This document shows, piece after piece, positions 52,999 to 62,494 of a stretch of DNA of 64,000 bases. Below the pieces are notes generated by a model. That model was not told the origin of the DNA and did not search any database. It saw nothing but the letters and a program-made list of their open reading frames with translations. The translations under genes were made by a program, and so were the position numbers. The stretch is taken from positions 3,937,001 through 4,001,000 of the forward strand of contig NZ_CP114200.1 in NCBI RefSeq assembly GCF_029392895.1. The letters are read 5' to 3'. Origin of the DNA: Streptomyces sp. 71268. GTDB lineage: Bacteria > Actinomycetota > Actinomycetes > Streptomycetales > Streptomycetaceae. Position 1 is the stretch's first letter; each line of letters opens with the position of its first letter.

Positions 52999-53044
52999 AA
53001 CACTTAGCCCTTGCGCTTACCATCGCCGGGCCCAATACTTAGCC
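52999..53044. promoter_or_regulatory. Direct repeats ahead of the ArsR operon
   Basis: AACACTTAGCC at 52999 and AATACTTAGCC at 53034, a 35-bp spacing, the second copy ending 3 bases before the ArsR-like start codon. A position covering the start of transcription or translation fits an autoregulatory operator. Confidence 0.5.
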
Positions 53045-53046
53045 TC

Positions 53047-53385
53047 ATGGCACAGTATTCGGCGCCGCTGGACGGCGTGCTCGTCGCCCTCGCCGACCCG
53101 ACCCGGCGCGCGGTGATCAGGCGCCTCGGCCACGGTCCGCTGAGCGTCGGCGACCTCGCCAGCGAGTTCCCGATGACCCTCCCCTCGTTCATGAAGCACG
53201 TACGCACCCTCGAGACGAACGGGCTCATACGCACGGTCAAGACCGGCCGGGTGCGCACCTGCGTGCTCAGCCGCGAGCGGCTCGCCCTCGTCGACGACTG
53301 GCTCGCGGAGCAGCGCCGGATCTGGGCGGAGCGCACCGACCGACTGGAGGAGTTCGTCACCAACCCGGAGGAGAACAGCCCGTGA
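53047..53385 (+). CDS. ArsR-family transcriptional regulator
   Basis: 112 residues. Winged helix: 'VALADPTRRAVIRRLGHGPLSVGDLASEFPMTLPSFMKHVRTLETNGLIR' (about 12-62). No cysteine metal site, so it is not a metal sensor; this subgroup is usually coupled to SRPBCC genes, as here, where the next start overlaps its stop (GTGA). Confidence 0.92.
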   Translation: MAQYSAPLDGVLVALADPTRRAVIRRLGHGPLSVGDLASEFPMTLPSFMKHVRTLETNGLIRTVKTGRVRTCVLSRERLALVDDWLAEQRRIWAERTDRLEEFVTNPEENSP

Positions 53386-54008
53386 ACCCCGATCTCGATC
53401 CCCCGCTCGATCCCCCGCTCAATCCCGCTCTCGATCTCCCTCTCGACCCCGATCTCGACCTCGCGCTGGCGCGGGTCATCCGCGCCCCGCGCGCCACCGT
53501 GTGGAGCGCGTGGGCCGACCCGTCCCGGCTTGAGCGGTGGTGGGTCCCGGCTCCGTCCCGTTGCCGGGTCGACCGGTTGGAGCTGCGGCCCGGCGGCGCC
53601 TTCGTGACGCGGCTGAGCGACGACGGGGGCGCGTTCGTCCCCCACCTGGACGCCTGTTTCCTCGCCGTCGAACCGGGCGAGCGCATCGTGTTCACCAACG
53701 CGGTCGACGGCGCCTGGCGGCCCGCGCGCCCCGTCCCGGTCGCGATGACCGCCACCGTCACCTTCGGCGACCACCCGGAGGGCACGGACTACCGGCTGGT
53801 CGTCCGGCACGGCGACCCGGAGGCCCGCGCCCTGCACGAGAAGTTGGGCTTCGCCGACGGCTGGGGCACGGTCGTCGGCCAGTTGGCCGCGCTCAGCGAG
53901 GGCGCGGACCCGCGGAGCACCGGTCCGCGGAGTACGGACCCACGGAGCACCGGTCAACGGAGTACGGCGCCGGGGAGCACGGCGCCGGAGAGCGGGGGCC
54001 CGCGATGA
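53382..54008 (+). CDS. SRPBCC/AHSA1 protein with repeat-rich ends
   Basis: 208 residues, GTG overlapping the ArsR stop. The core (about 28-175) is AHSA1-like ('IRAPRATVWSAWADPSRLERWWVPA', 'VTFGDHPEGTDYRLVVRHGD'). The first ~27 residues are an Asp-Pro-Leu repeat (LDPPLDPPLNPALDLPL) and the last ~35 an Arg-Ser-Thr-Gly/Asp repeat, both encoded by short tandem DNA repeats. The ArsR + SRPBCC pairing is common; the ligand is unknown. Next gene overlaps by 4 bases. Confidence 0.85.
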   Translation: MNPDLDPPLDPPLNPALDLPLDPDLDLALARVIRAPRATVWSAWADPSRLERWWVPAPSRCRVDRLELRPGGAFVTRLSDDGGAFVPHLDACFLAVEPGERIVFTNAVDGAWRPARPVPVAMTATVTFGDHPEGTDYRLVVRHGDPEARALHEKLGFADGWGTVVGQLAALSEGADPRSTGPRSTDPRSTGQRSTAPGSTAPESGGPR

Positions 54009-54631
54009 GGATCAGCCTCACCGAGTTCGTCACGCTCGACGGCGTCAGCCAGGGCCCCGGCTCGCCGGACGAGGACACCAGCGACGGGTTCACCGCCGGC
54101 GGCTGGCTCGTACCCCACATGGACGCGACGTTCGTCCAGCGCGCCTCCGACTGGCTCGACCTCGCCGACGGCCTGCTGTTCGGCCGGCGCACCTACGAGG
54201 CGTTCGCCCGCGACTGGCCGGCGATCACCGACCCGGCCGACCCGTTCGCCGGGCGGATGAACACGCTGCCGAAGTACGTCGTGTCGAACACCCTCAGCGA
54301 GGGGAGCTGGCACCCCACGACCGTGCTCACGGGCGACCCGGCCCAGGCGGTCGCCGAGCTGAGGGCGCGACCGGGCCGGGAACTCCAGATCCACGGCAGC
54401 GCCCGCCTGGGCGACGCCCTGCTGGCTGCGGGCCTCGTGGACACGCTCCGCCTCGTCGTCGCGCCCACGGTCCTGCGCACCGGCCGGCGCCTGCTGACCG
54501 GCCCCGGCGCCCCGTCCGGCCTCCGCCTGGTCCACCACGAGGCGACGCCGAACGGCCTGCTGCTCCTGGAGTACGAGACGACGGGCCAGGCGCCGCTGGG
54601 CACGTACGAGGGCGTCGCCGCCTTCACCTGA
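54005..54631 (+). CDS. Dihydrofolate reductase-like (RibD C-terminal domain) protein
   Basis: 208 residues, ATG overlapping the previous stop (ATGA). 'MRISLTEFVTLDGVSQGPGS', 'DGLLFGRRTYEAFARDWPAI' and 'LQIHGSARLGDALLAAGLVDTLRLVVAPTVLRTGRRLL' are the RibD-C/DHFR-like signature. Such stand-alone proteins reduce unknown substrates with NADPH. Third member of an ArsR-SRPBCC-DHFR operon. Confidence 0.9.
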   Translation: MRISLTEFVTLDGVSQGPGSPDEDTSDGFTAGGWLVPHMDATFVQRASDWLDLADGLLFGRRTYEAFARDWPAITDPADPFAGRMNTLPKYVVSNTLSEGSWHPTTVLTGDPAQAVAELRARPGRELQIHGSARLGDALLAAGLVDTLRLVVAPTVLRTGRRLLTGPGAPSGLRLVHHEATPNGLLLLEYETTGQAPLGTYEGVAAFT

Positions 54632-54758
54632 CCGCCCCGGATCGCATCGCCGGGGAGGCCCGGAGGTCCCCGGCCAGCGCGGCGGTGTGATCCGTACGGC
54701 GCGTGAGGGGGCGTGCGGCGCACTAGTGGGGCGCGCGATCGCCACGTACAAAGGGCGC

Positions 54759-55610
54759 GTGACTGCCGACGAACACGAACCCAGCAACGTCGCCGAGATG
54801 ATCCACGTCAACCGCAACAACTGGGACGCCCGCACGCCCATCCACGTGGCCAGCGAGTTCTACGGCCTGAACGAGGCCCGCGACAGCGGCCACTGGTTCG
54901 CCGACTTCGAATGGCCGGACCTGGGCCAGCTCACCGGCCGCGACGTCCTCCACCTGCAGTGCCACCTGGGCACCGAGACCCTCGCGTTCGCCGAACGCGG
55001 CGCGACCACCACCGGGCTCGACTTCTCCGGCGCGGCCGTGGCCGAGGCGCGGCGCATCGCGCGCGACGCGGGCCGGGAGGTGACGTACGTGGAGGCCGAC
55101 GTGCACGACGCGGTCGAAGCCCTCGACGGGCGGCGCTTCGACGTCGTCTACACCGGCAAGGGCGCCCTGTGCTACCTGCCCGACCTCGCCCGCTGGGCCC
55201 GCACCGTGGCCGCCCTGCTGCGCCCGGGCGGGTTCCTGTACCTGGTGGAGTTCCACCCGCTGCTCCAGTCGCTCGGCGCCGTGCCCGAGCCGGGCGAGCA
55301 GCACCTGCGACTGCGCCAGGACTACCTGGGGGGCCGTGGGCCGCTGCGGGTCGAGGTGGCCCACACGTACACCGACGGCCCGCCGCTCGCCGAGGCCACC
55401 ACCTGCTACGAGTGGCGGCACGGGCTCGGTGACATCGTCACCGCCCTGCTCGGCGCCGGCCTGGCCATCGAGGTGCTGCGCGAGACCGAGCTGCTGCCGT
55501 GGCCGCGCTTCGCGGGCATGGTGCCGGCCGACGGCGGCTGGTGGCGGCTGCCCGACCACGACCCGAAGGTCCCGCTGATGTTCGCCCTGCGGGCGCGTAC
55601 CACGCCGTAA
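54759..55610 (+). CDS. Class I SAM-dependent methyltransferase
   Basis: 283 residues from a GTG at 54759. 'RDVLHLQCHLGTETLAFAERGATTTGLDFSGAAV' is motif I with an unusual QCHLGTET; 'YTGKGALCYLPDLARWARTVAALLRPGGFLYLVEFHPLLQ' contains the post-motif region. Typical type 25 domain. Substrate unknown. Single gene. Confidence 0.9.
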   Translation: MTADEHEPSNVAEMIHVNRNNWDARTPIHVASEFYGLNEARDSGHWFADFEWPDLGQLTGRDVLHLQCHLGTETLAFAERGATTTGLDFSGAAVAEARRIARDAGREVTYVEADVHDAVEALDGRRFDVVYTGKGALCYLPDLARWARTVAALLRPGGFLYLVEFHPLLQSLGAVPEPGEQHLRLRQDYLGGRGPLRVEVAHTYTDGPPLAEATTCYEWRHGLGDIVTALLGAGLAIEVLRETELLPWPRFAGMVPADGGWWRLPDHDPKVPLMFALRARTTP

Positions 55611-55827
55611 CCCCGTTACCGCTACGGCGACTTGCCGGCGTCCGGGCTTCGCGCCCGGGCGCCGGGACGCGCCAGGCAGCGCGCCCGTTGCCGGGTGTTG
55701 CCGGCCCGGCGGTGCGCGCCGTGCAACGCCCGGGCCCTGCGCCAAGCTGTGCGCGTGGGTTCGGCGGCGCGCGCCGCGACCGCCGCTTGGGGCGGGGAGG
55801 GGCCCCGGACACCCGCAGGGGGAAACC

Positions 55828-57246
55828 ATGGGCGAACTGCGCCCGCTGGCCGACGACCTGAGCGACGAGTGCCGGCAGTTCGCCGTCATGCTCCGCGAGC
55901 TGTTCGCCGGCCTCGGAATCTCCGTACGCCGCTACGCCGCCCGCCGCTACCGCGACCCCGGCACCATCTCGCGCTACCTCAGCGGCACCCGCGTACCGCC
56001 GTGGGAGTTCGTGCTCGACCTGCTCACCGACCTGGCCGCGGCGCGCTCCGTGCCCACCACGCCGGACGCGGTGGAACTGCTCCGCGAGCGGCACCGGGCC
56101 GCCATCCACACCAGCGGCTCGGTCGGGCACGCCGTCGAGGTGTTGCAGAACCAGCTCGCCGACGCCGACCGCGCGGCGCGCAGCGCCACCCTGACCGAGG
56201 ACGCGCTGGGCCGGGCGCTGCTTGAGCGCCAGCACCGGATCGCCGACCTGGAGGTGCGGCTCGGCCAGTTGGAGGCGGCGTGGGCGGCGGAGCGGGCCCG
56301 GGTCGAGACGCTGGAACAGGAGTTGGCCTGCCCCGACCACGACCGCGAACAACTCCTCCACGAGCAGGACCGGTTGCGCCAGGAGGTACGCCGTCTCACC
56401 GACGAGTTGGAGGAGGTACGCCGCCGCGGCATGCTCGCCGAGGACCGGTGCCAGCTCCTGGAGCGGCAACTCGCCGCCGTGGAGGCGCAGGGCGTGGCCT
56501 CCGGCGAGACGGACGAGGCCGACGAGGCGGAGTCGGTCGGCCTCTCGGCCCTCACCAACGCCCCGCCGTACGCCACCGCCCACGACACCTCCGGTCGGAC
56601 CGCCACCACCGCCACCACGGCAACCGCCGCTACGGCTGCCACCGCCACCGCCGGTCGGGCCACCGCCACCGCCGGTCGGGCTGGCGCGGCCACGACCACC
56701 ACCGCCGCCGCCGGCAGGACGGCCCAGCACCCGGCGGCGGCCTACCCGCCGCCGCCCGCCGCGGCGGCCCGGGGCGCGGGGCCGCGCCCGAAGATCCTCA
56801 TCGTCGACGACCAGCGCGACAACCTGCTGGCCATGGAGGCGGTGCTCGCCACCCTGGGACAGGAACTCGTCGCGGCCACCTCGGGGCGGGAGGCCCTGAG
56901 GGCCCTGCTCGACCACGACGACTTCGCGGTCATCCTGCTCGACGTGCAGATGCCGGAGATGGACGGCTACGAGACGGCGGCCCAGATCAAGCGCCGTCCC
57001 CGCAACCGCGACATCCCCCTCCTCTTCCTCACCGCCATGGGCGCCGACCCCGAACACTCCTCACGCGGTTACGCCGCGGGCGCCGTCGACTACATCGCCA
57101 AGCCGGTCGACCCGTGGGCGCTACGGGCCAAGGTCTCCACCTTCACCGAGATCTTCCTGGAGCGCCGCCACTACTCCCGCCACGCCACCACCCCGTACAC
57201 CGGATTCCCGAACTCCCGATTCTCCGACTTCCGGCCCATCCCCTGA
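55828..57246 (+). CDS. HTH - coiled-coil - response-regulator (REC) fusion protein
   Basis: 472 residues. N-terminal XRE-like region (about 15-75; 'ISVRRYAARRYRDPGTISRYLSGTRVPPWEF'), then ~130 residues of coiled coil, a Thr/Ala-rich linker (about 250-300), and a C-terminal REC domain (about 322-445) with phospho-acceptor Asp372 in 'ILLDVQMPEMDG' and conserved Lys425 in 'YIAKPVD'. No output domain follows REC, so the HTH end is the probable output, reversed from the usual order. No histidine kinase is adjacent. Unusual architecture. Confidence 0.85.
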   Translation: MGELRPLADDLSDECRQFAVMLRELFAGLGISVRRYAARRYRDPGTISRYLSGTRVPPWEFVLDLLTDLAAARSVPTTPDAVELLRERHRAAIHTSGSVGHAVEVLQNQLADADRAARSATLTEDALGRALLERQHRIADLEVRLGQLEAAWAAERARVETLEQELACPDHDREQLLHEQDRLRQEVRRLTDELEEVRRRGMLAEDRCQLLERQLAAVEAQGVASGETDEADEAESVGLSALTNAPPYATAHDTSGRTATTATTATAATAATATAGRATATAGRAGAATTTTAAAGRTAQHPAAAYPPPPAAAARGAGPRPKILIVDDQRDNLLAMEAVLATLGQELVAATSGREALRALLDHDDFAVILLDVQMPEMDGYETAAQIKRRPRNRDIPLLFLTAMGADPEHSSRGYAAGAVDYIAKPVDPWALRAKVSTFTEIFLERRHYSRHATTPYTGFPNSRFSDFRPIP

Positions 57247-57321
57247 GAAACCCCGTCCCTTCGGCATCCGCCTCAGCGTTTCTCCTTTTCCGGCGCCTTC
57301 TTTCTTTCACCGCGTGGGAAT

Positions 57322-57345
57322 GGCCCTCGCTTGCGCACGAGGGCC
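57322..57345. terminator. Hairpin after the REC fusion gene
   Basis: GGCCCTCG and CGAGGGCC, 8-bp perfect stem with an 8-base loop, about 75 bp after the stop. Confidence 0.55.
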
Positions 57346-57695
57346 GCGAAAGTGCGGGAATGCCGGGGCCGTGATTTTCCGAAGGGAGAGAGCGCCGAAA
57401 GACAGGCGTGCGGAGCCACGTCCGAGCGGGAATGCGCAGCGGGCGGAAATGTGGTCCGGTGACGGTCGGCGGGGGGCGGCGCGGTGACGGGGGGCAATGG
57501 TGGGCCAGGGCACGAACGGGTGGGGCGCGCGGTACGGCGCCAGGGGGGTGAGTGCGCGCCCCTGGGGTACGTAGGAGTGAGACCCCGTACGTATTTACGG
57601 AGTGCCGTTCCAGCCAATGTCGGTTCGCCGGCGAACGCTTTCCACGCCGCCCCACCGCAATTGCGGACGCGCGACCCAAAGGGGCGCGGCGCGGG
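57346..57695. other. Gene-free region between the REC fusion and the copper locus
   Basis: 350 bp with no supported gene on either strand. Contains short purine-rich tracts (ccgaagggagagagcgccg near 57380) and a GTACGTAGGAGTGAGACCCCGTACG imperfect palindrome near 57568, but nothing clearly coding. Confidence 0.4.
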
Positions 57696-57908
57696 CTAGC
57701 GCTGGTGGGACTGCCCGGACTCGTGCCCCGAGCCCTGTCCGGCCTCGCGGTCCGACGGGTGGCCGGACGGGTGCTGGGGCGCGTGCTCGGTGTGGGTGGC
57801 CGGCTTCGGCTCGGCCACCGGGTCGATGGCGGTGCCCGCCCCGTACGCGGTGCCGAACGTCGCGGCGAGCGCGACGACGTACGCGGCCACCTTCAGACCT
57901 GTGTGCAT
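57696..57908 (-). CDS. Small His-rich membrane/exported protein beside copper ATPase
   Basis: 70 residues. One hydrophobic segment, 'LKVAAYVVALAATFGTAYGAG' (about 5-25), then a His/Gly/Ser/Pro-rich tail with about seven histidines (HTEHAPQHPSGH, SGHESGQSHQR). The tail suits loose metal binding outside the membrane. Divergent from copA with CsoR-type sites between them, so likely part of the copper response. No recognised family. Confidence 0.65.
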   Translation of the reverse strand: MHTGLKVAAYVVALAATFGTAYGAGTAIDPVAEPKPATHTEHAPQHPSGHPSDREAGQGSGHESGQSHQR

Positions 57909-58010
57909 GACGGGCTCCCTCGGTCGCTTCTGAGTCGGTGTGCGGTCGGTGTTCTGTCGGTGTTCAGTCGCTCGGCGTGGCTGCCGAACCGGGCGTCCAC
58001 CCTGTTGAAG

Positions 58011-58027
58011 GTACCCCCGGGGGGTAC
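58011..58027. promoter_or_regulatory. CsoR-type copper operator (site 1)
   Basis: GTACCCCCGGGGGGTAC: perfect 7-bp arms around 3 bases, the TACCCC-n-GGGGTA pattern bound by CsoR copper repressors. Lies upstream of the small His-rich gene and copA. Confidence 0.75.
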
Positions 58028-58093
58028 ATAGTCAAGCGTCCGCGCACCCTTGCGTCTCGTACTCCAGGGGGGTATACCTGGAAGGGCAGGGCG

Positions 58094-58110
58094 ATACCCC
58101 CTAGGGGTAT
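58094..58110. promoter_or_regulatory. CsoR-type copper operator (site 2)
   Basis: ATACCCCCTAGGGGTAT, perfect 7-bp arms around 3 bases; about 85 bp upstream of the copA start. A third, less perfect element with GGGGGGTATACC is at about 58063-58080. Two palindromes suggest one per divergent promoter. Confidence 0.8.
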
Positions 58111-58195
58111 TGATCCACGGCGGCGACAGCGTGCGCTGTACGGACCAGCGAGCGGGCGCGCGCCGATCGGGAACTCGGGAATGAGGAGCTAAGGG

Positions 58196-60529
58196 ATGAC
58201 CAGCACGGTGACTGAGCCGGCCGAGGTTGAGCTCGCCATTGGCGGGATGACCTGCGCCTCGTGCGCCGCCCGGATCGAGAAGAAGCTGAACCGCATCGAG
58301 GGCGTGACGGCCACCGTCAACTACGCCACCGAGAAGGCCAAGGTCAGCTACGCCGACGGGGTCACCGTGGACGACCTGATCGGCACGGTGGAGGCCACCG
58401 GGTACACCGCCGCCCCGCCCGCCCCGGCTCGCCCGCGCCCCGCCGCGACCGACGACGGCGCCGGGGGGCGCGACGCCAGCGCCCCCGCGGCCGGCTCCGC
58501 GCCGGCACGCGCCCCGGGGAGCACCGGCGGCGAGGGCGGCGACGGCGGGCCCGACCCGCTCACCCCGCTGCGCCAGCGGCTGATCACCGCCGTGGTGCTC
58601 GCCATCCCGGTGATCGCCATGGCGATGGTGCCGGCCTGGCAGTTCGAGAACTGGCAGTGGCTCTCGCTGACCCTCGCCGCCCCCGTCGTGACGTACGCCG
58701 CCTGGCCGTTCCACCGCGCCGCGTTCACCAACGCCCGGCACGGCGCGGCCACCATGGACACGCTGATATCGGTGGGCACCGGGGCCGCGTTCCTGTGGTC
58801 GGTGTGGGCCCTGTTCTTCGGCACCGCTGGCACCCCCGGCATGACGCACGGCTTCGAGCTGACCATCGAGCGCACCGACGGCTCCGGCAACATCTACCTG
58901 GAGGCGGCGGCCGGCGTCACGGCGTTCATCCTGGCCGGGCGGTACTTCGAGGGCCGCTCCAAGCGCAAGGCGGGGGCCGCGCTGCGGGCGCTCATCTCGC
59001 TGGGCGCCAAGGAGGTCACCGTAGTGCGCGGCGAGCGCGAGGAGCGCGTCGCCATCGAGGACCTCGCGGTCGGTGACCACTTCGTGGTGCGTCCCGGCGA
59101 GAAGATCGCCACCGACGGCGTGGTCGTGGAGGGCAGCTCGGCCGTGGACGCGGCCATGCTGACCGGCGAGTCGGTGCCGGTCGAGGTCGCCGTCGGCGAC
59201 GCGGTCACCGGCGCCACGCTCAACGCGGGCGGACGCCTGGTCGTACGGGCCACCCGGGTCGGCGCCGACACCCAGCTCGCCCGGATGGCCAAGCTGGTGG
59301 AGGACGCGCAGAACGGCAAGGCCGCCGCCCAGCGCCTCGCCGATCGGATCTCCGCGGTCTTCGTGCCCATCGTCATCGCCCTCGCCGTCGGCACGCTGGG
59401 CTTCTGGCTCGGCAACGGATCGGGCCTGACCGCGGCCTTCACCGCGGCCGTGGCCGTACTGATCATCGCCTGCCCGTGCGCCCTCGGCCTCGCCACGCCG
59501 ACCGCGCTGCTGGTCGGTACGGGGCGCGGCGCCCAGCTCGGCATCCTGATCAAGGGGCCCGAGGTGCTGGAGACCACCCGGCGCGTGGACACCGTCGTCC
59601 TGGACAAGACCGGCACCGTCACCACCGGCACCATGACCCTGCTCGCCACTCACACGACGGCCGGCACCGACGAGGACGAGGCGCTGCGGCTGGCCGGCGC
59701 GCTGGAGCACGCGTCCGAGCACCCCATCGCGCGGGCGGTCGCCGCCGGCGCCGCCGAGCGCGTCGGACCGCTGCCCACCCCGGAGGACTTCGCCAACGTG
59801 CCCGGGCTCGGCGTGCAGGGCGTCGTGGACGGCCACGCCGTCCTCGTCGGCCGGGAGAAGCTGTTGGCCGAGTGGGCCATGGAGCTGCCCGCCGAACTCG
59901 CCGAGGCCAAGGCCGCCGCCGAGGCCGCCGGCCGGACCGCCATCGTGGTGGCCTGGGACGGGCGGGCCCGCGCCGTCCTCGAGGTGGCCGACGCCGTGAA
60001 GGACACCAGCGCGGAGGCCATCGCACGGCTGCGCGTCCTCGGCCTCACCCCGATCCTGCTGACTGGCGACAACACCGCCGTCGCCCGCTCCGTGGCCCGC
60101 GAGGTCGGCATCGACGAGGTGATCGCCGAGGTCATGCCCGAGGACAAGGTGGACGTGGTCAAGCGGCTCCAGGCCGAGGGCCGCTCGGTGGCGATGGTCG
60201 GCGACGGCGTCAACGACGCCGCCGCGCTCGCCCAGGCCGACCTGGGCCTGGCGATGGGCACCGGCACCGACGCCGCGATCGAGGCCGGCGACCTGACGCT
60301 GGTACGGGGCGACCTGCGGGCCGCGGCGGACGCCATCCGGCTCTCCCGGCGCACCCTGCGCACCATCCAGTCCAACCTGTTCTGGGCCTTCGCCTACAAC
60401 GTCGCCGCGCTGCCGCTGGCCGCGGCCGGACTGCTGAACCCGATGATCGCCGGCGCCGCGATGGCCTTCTCGTCGGTCTTCGTGGTCGGCAACAGCCTGC
60501 GGCTGCGCCGCTTCCGGGCGACGAGCTAG
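58196..60529 (+). CDS. copA: Copper-translocating P1B-type ATPase CopA
   Basis: 777 residues. One N-terminal heavy-metal-associated domain with C20-x-x-C23 (GGMTCASC). CPC ion-site motif at 426-428 ('[15 protein letters not shown]'), phosphorylated Asp470 in DKTGT, the HP motif at 509-510 ('[11 protein letters not shown]') and GDGVNDAA at about 669-676. Eight predicted membrane helices in the usual places. Exports Cu(I). The ATG at 58196 has GAGGAGC upstream. Regulation through the CsoR-type sites is inferred; csoR itself is not in the window. Confidence 0.95.
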   Translation: MTSTVTEPAEVELAIGGMTCASCAARIEKKLNRIEGVTATVNYATEKAKVSYADGVTVDDLIGTVEATGYTAAPPAPARPRPAATDDGAGGRDASAPAAGSAPARAPGSTGGEGGDGGPDPLTPLRQRLITAVVLAIPVIAMAMVPAWQFENWQWLSLTLAAPVVTYAAWPFHRAAFTNARHGAATMDTLISVGTGAAFLWSVWALFFGTAGTPGMTHGFELTIERTDGSGNIYLEAAAGVTAFILAGRYFEGRSKRKAGAALRALISLGAKEVTVVRGEREERVAIEDLAVGDHFVVRPGEKIATDGVVVEGSSAVDAAMLTGESVPVEVAVGDAVTGATLNAGGRLVVRATRVGADTQLARMAKLVEDAQNGKAAAQRLADRISAVFVPIVIALAVGTLGFWLGNGSGLTAAFTAAVAVLIIACPCALGLATPTALLVGTGRGAQLGILIKGPEVLETTRRVDTVVLDKTGTVTTGTMTLLATHTTAGTDEDEALRLAGALEHASEHPIARAVAAGAAERVGPLPTPEDFANVPGLGVQGVVDGHAVLVGREKLLAEWAMELPAELAEAKAAAEAAGRTAIVVAWDGRARAVLEVADAVKDTSAEAIARLRVLGLTPILLTGDNTAVARSVAREVGIDEVIAEVMPEDKVDVVKRLQAEGRSVAMVGDGVNDAAALAQADLGLAMGTGTDAAIEAGDLTLVRGDLRAAADAIRLSRRTLRTIQSNLFWAFAYNVAALPLAAAGLLNPMIAGAAMAFSSVFVVGNSLRLRRFRATS

Positions 60530-60576
60530 CGGCCCCCGCGCGCGCCGGCGCGGCGCGCGCGACCGTTGGGCCCACC

Positions 60577-60612
60577 GTCAGCGGGGCCGGGAACTCTCCC
60601 GGCCCCGCTGAC
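60577..60612. terminator. Terminator after copA
   Basis: Perfect 16-bp stem (GTCAGCGGGGCCGGGA with TCCCGGCCCCGCTGAC) around a 4-base loop ACTC, about 50 bp after the copA stop. No T-run. Confidence 0.85.
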
Positions 60613-60961
60613 GCGTGAACGGCAGATACTGCCCGGCCCAGCGGCCGGCTAATCTTATGACCCGCATTTCATTGCGCAGGCGACAGTGCGACTGCTTCCC
60701 GTTATCCTCGCAACACGGGCCGTTACCCTTGAACGAGCCACGGGAACCCGTTTCCCATTCAGTTTCCCATTCCCTTCTCCATTTCGTTTCCCACTTCTTT
60801 TCGCATTCCCTTCCCAGTCGCCGTTTTTCCGTACACCAGCTCATCAGCCGCGCTTTTTCGCATTCCCACAGAAGCCCGACCCGCCCGTCGCGCCCCCCCT
60901 TTCCGCGCACGCCGGGGACGGCTTCACCGCAAGGCGCACATACGATCGCGAGGAGGGCCTC
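60613..60961. other. Pyrimidine-rich, lower-GC region upstream of a methyltransferase
   Basis: About 350 bp with visibly lower GC than the rest. From about 60745 to 60840 the plus strand is mostly C/T with repeated TTTCCCATTC/TTTCCCA motifs, some 8-10 bp apart. No gene is supported; open frames on either strand consist only of the repeat. May be a long leader or AT-rich promoter; GAGGAGG precedes the next gene's ATG. Confidence 0.5.
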
Positions 60962-61633
60962 ATGGCCATCATCCCCACGTCCGAGGACGTCGTGGCGGGG
61001 CAGAAGGCGTACAACCCCGCCACCCTGAAGTTCTACGACCTCACCGTCTACGGATTCACGTGCCCGGTGCTATGGAAGGTCCCCCGCCACGAACTACTGC
61101 GGCTCTACAACCGCAACATCTCCGCCGAGCACCTCGACATCGGCGTCGGCTCCGGTTTCCTGCTGAGCAAATGCACCATGCCGAGCGCCGACCAGCGCAT
61201 CACGCTGCTCGACATGAACCCGCACTGTCTGACGCACGTCAAGCGCCGCCTGTCCCAGTACAAGGTGTCCACGGCGCAGGGCAACGTGTTGGAGCCCTTC
61301 CCGCTCCCCAAGCGGTCGCACGGCTCGGCGGCCCTGAACCTCATGCTGCACTGCGTGCCGGGCGACTTCGCCCACAAGGGCGTCGCCTTCGACCACGCCG
61401 CCGCGTGCGTACGCCCCGGCGGCAAGGTCTTCGGCAGCACCGTGCTCTCCCAGGGCGTGCCCGTCACCAAGGCCGCGCGGGCCGCCATGAACCGCCTCAA
61501 CGCCAGCAAGGACTTCAACAACCGGCACGACAGCCTGCAGGACCTCCGCCGCGAACTCAGCGCCCGCTTCGGCGACTTCACCCTCACGGTGCACGGCTGC
61601 ACCGCGCTCTTCGAGGCCACGGTGGAGGAGTGA
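60962..61633 (+). CDS. Class I SAM-dependent methyltransferase
   Basis: 223 residues from an ATG with GAGGAGG 8 bases upstream. Begins MAIIPTSEDVVAGQKAYNP. Motif I 'EHLDIGVGSGFLLSKC', 'RITLLDMNPHCLTHVKRRL', and 'AAACVRPGGKVFGSTVLSQG'. The family (type 11/12-like) is clear; the YNPATLKFYD start suggests a small-molecule methylase of the kind found in natural-product clusters. Single gene with a long 5' region. Confidence 0.88.
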   Translation: MAIIPTSEDVVAGQKAYNPATLKFYDLTVYGFTCPVLWKVPRHELLRLYNRNISAEHLDIGVGSGFLLSKCTMPSADQRITLLDMNPHCLTHVKRRLSQYKVSTAQGNVLEPFPLPKRSHGSAALNLMLHCVPGDFAHKGVAFDHAAACVRPGGKVFGSTVLSQGVPVTKAARAAMNRLNASKDFNNRHDSLQDLRRELSARFGDFTLTVHGCTALFEATVEE

Positions 61634-61823
61634 GCGCCCGCTCCTGACCGCGCGCGCCGTGCTGGTGCGCGGGTGGGACGGCGGGCGGATCGGCGGGCGA
61701 GCGGGCGGGACGGCGGGCGGATCGGGCGACCGGCGGGGCGTCGCTGCCGGTGGCGGTGCCGGGGGCCGGGGCAGATGGCAGGCGCCGGTGGCGGGGTACG
61801 GGTGGCGAGCGCCGGGCGGCCCG

Positions 61824-62381
61824 CTACTGCCGCCAGGGGTAGTCCGGGTCCTCGGTGATCGTCACCTGCTGGGGCTCGTCGCGCGGGAACGTCCAGACGC
61901 GGCCCAGGGAACTGGTCGCGGTCAGCGTGGTGTCGTCCAGGGTGACCGCCACGAACGGGTTGGAGTCGTCGCAGATGGCGAGCCACTCCACGGTGCCCGG
62001 GGGGCTGAGTGCGGCATGTGGGCTCTCTGGTTCCCCAGGGGCCCGCTCGTCCGTGCCCAGCGCGACCCAGCCGATGCTGCCGTGGGCGATTGACTCTCCT
62101 CCCCAGGCCCGGCTGCCGGCGTGGGTGTGGGTGGCCATCATGCCCAGATCCACCCAGTAGTTGGCGGTCCACTCGGTGGCACGCAGTCGCTCGTACCAAT
62201 GCCACTCATAGGCGCGCGGGTTGTCCGTCTGATCGTGCGGGACCAGTCGCACGAGGTCCATGACGTGAAGAGAGCCGTCCGCGAACACGATGAAGTCTCC
62301 GTCGGGCGCCTCGCGAGCGCGCCACCGGCGCTGGATCTCGCGGGCGGCAGGCGTCAGGTCGGCATCGTCCATGTCGAGCAT
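61824..62381 (-). CDS. Protein of unknown function
   Basis: 185 residues from the ATG at 62381 (another ATG at 62372). 'GDFIVFADGSLHVMDLVRLVPHDQ' and 'VWTFPRDEPQQVTITEDPDYPWRQ' at the end. Trp- and His-rich, cytosolic, beta-rich. No family recognised. It is downstream of, but on the same strand as, the VOC gene with about 110 bp between. Confidence 0.7.
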   Translation of the reverse strand: MLDMDDADLTPAAREIQRRWRAREAPDGDFIVFADGSLHVMDLVRLVPHDQTDNPRAYEWHWYERLRATEWTANYWVDLGMMATHTHAGSRAWGGESIAHGSIGWVALGTDERAPGEPESPHAALSPPGTVEWLAICDDSNPFVAVTLDDTTLTATSSLGRVWTFPRDEPQQVTITEDPDYPWRQ

Positions 62382-62494
62382 CGTGGCACCGCCCCACCCG
62401 ACGGACCCGGGTGGTGTCCAGCCCTCGGACGGGAGCCCGGCCCCGTTCCTCCGCGGCCCGAATGGTCGCAACTCGATGACCGGGGCCGACCGCC

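Noticed and set aside
60578..60910. Minus-strand frame of 110 aa with WETEW repeats
   Set aside because: It simply translates the C/T repeat tract and overlaps the copA terminator.
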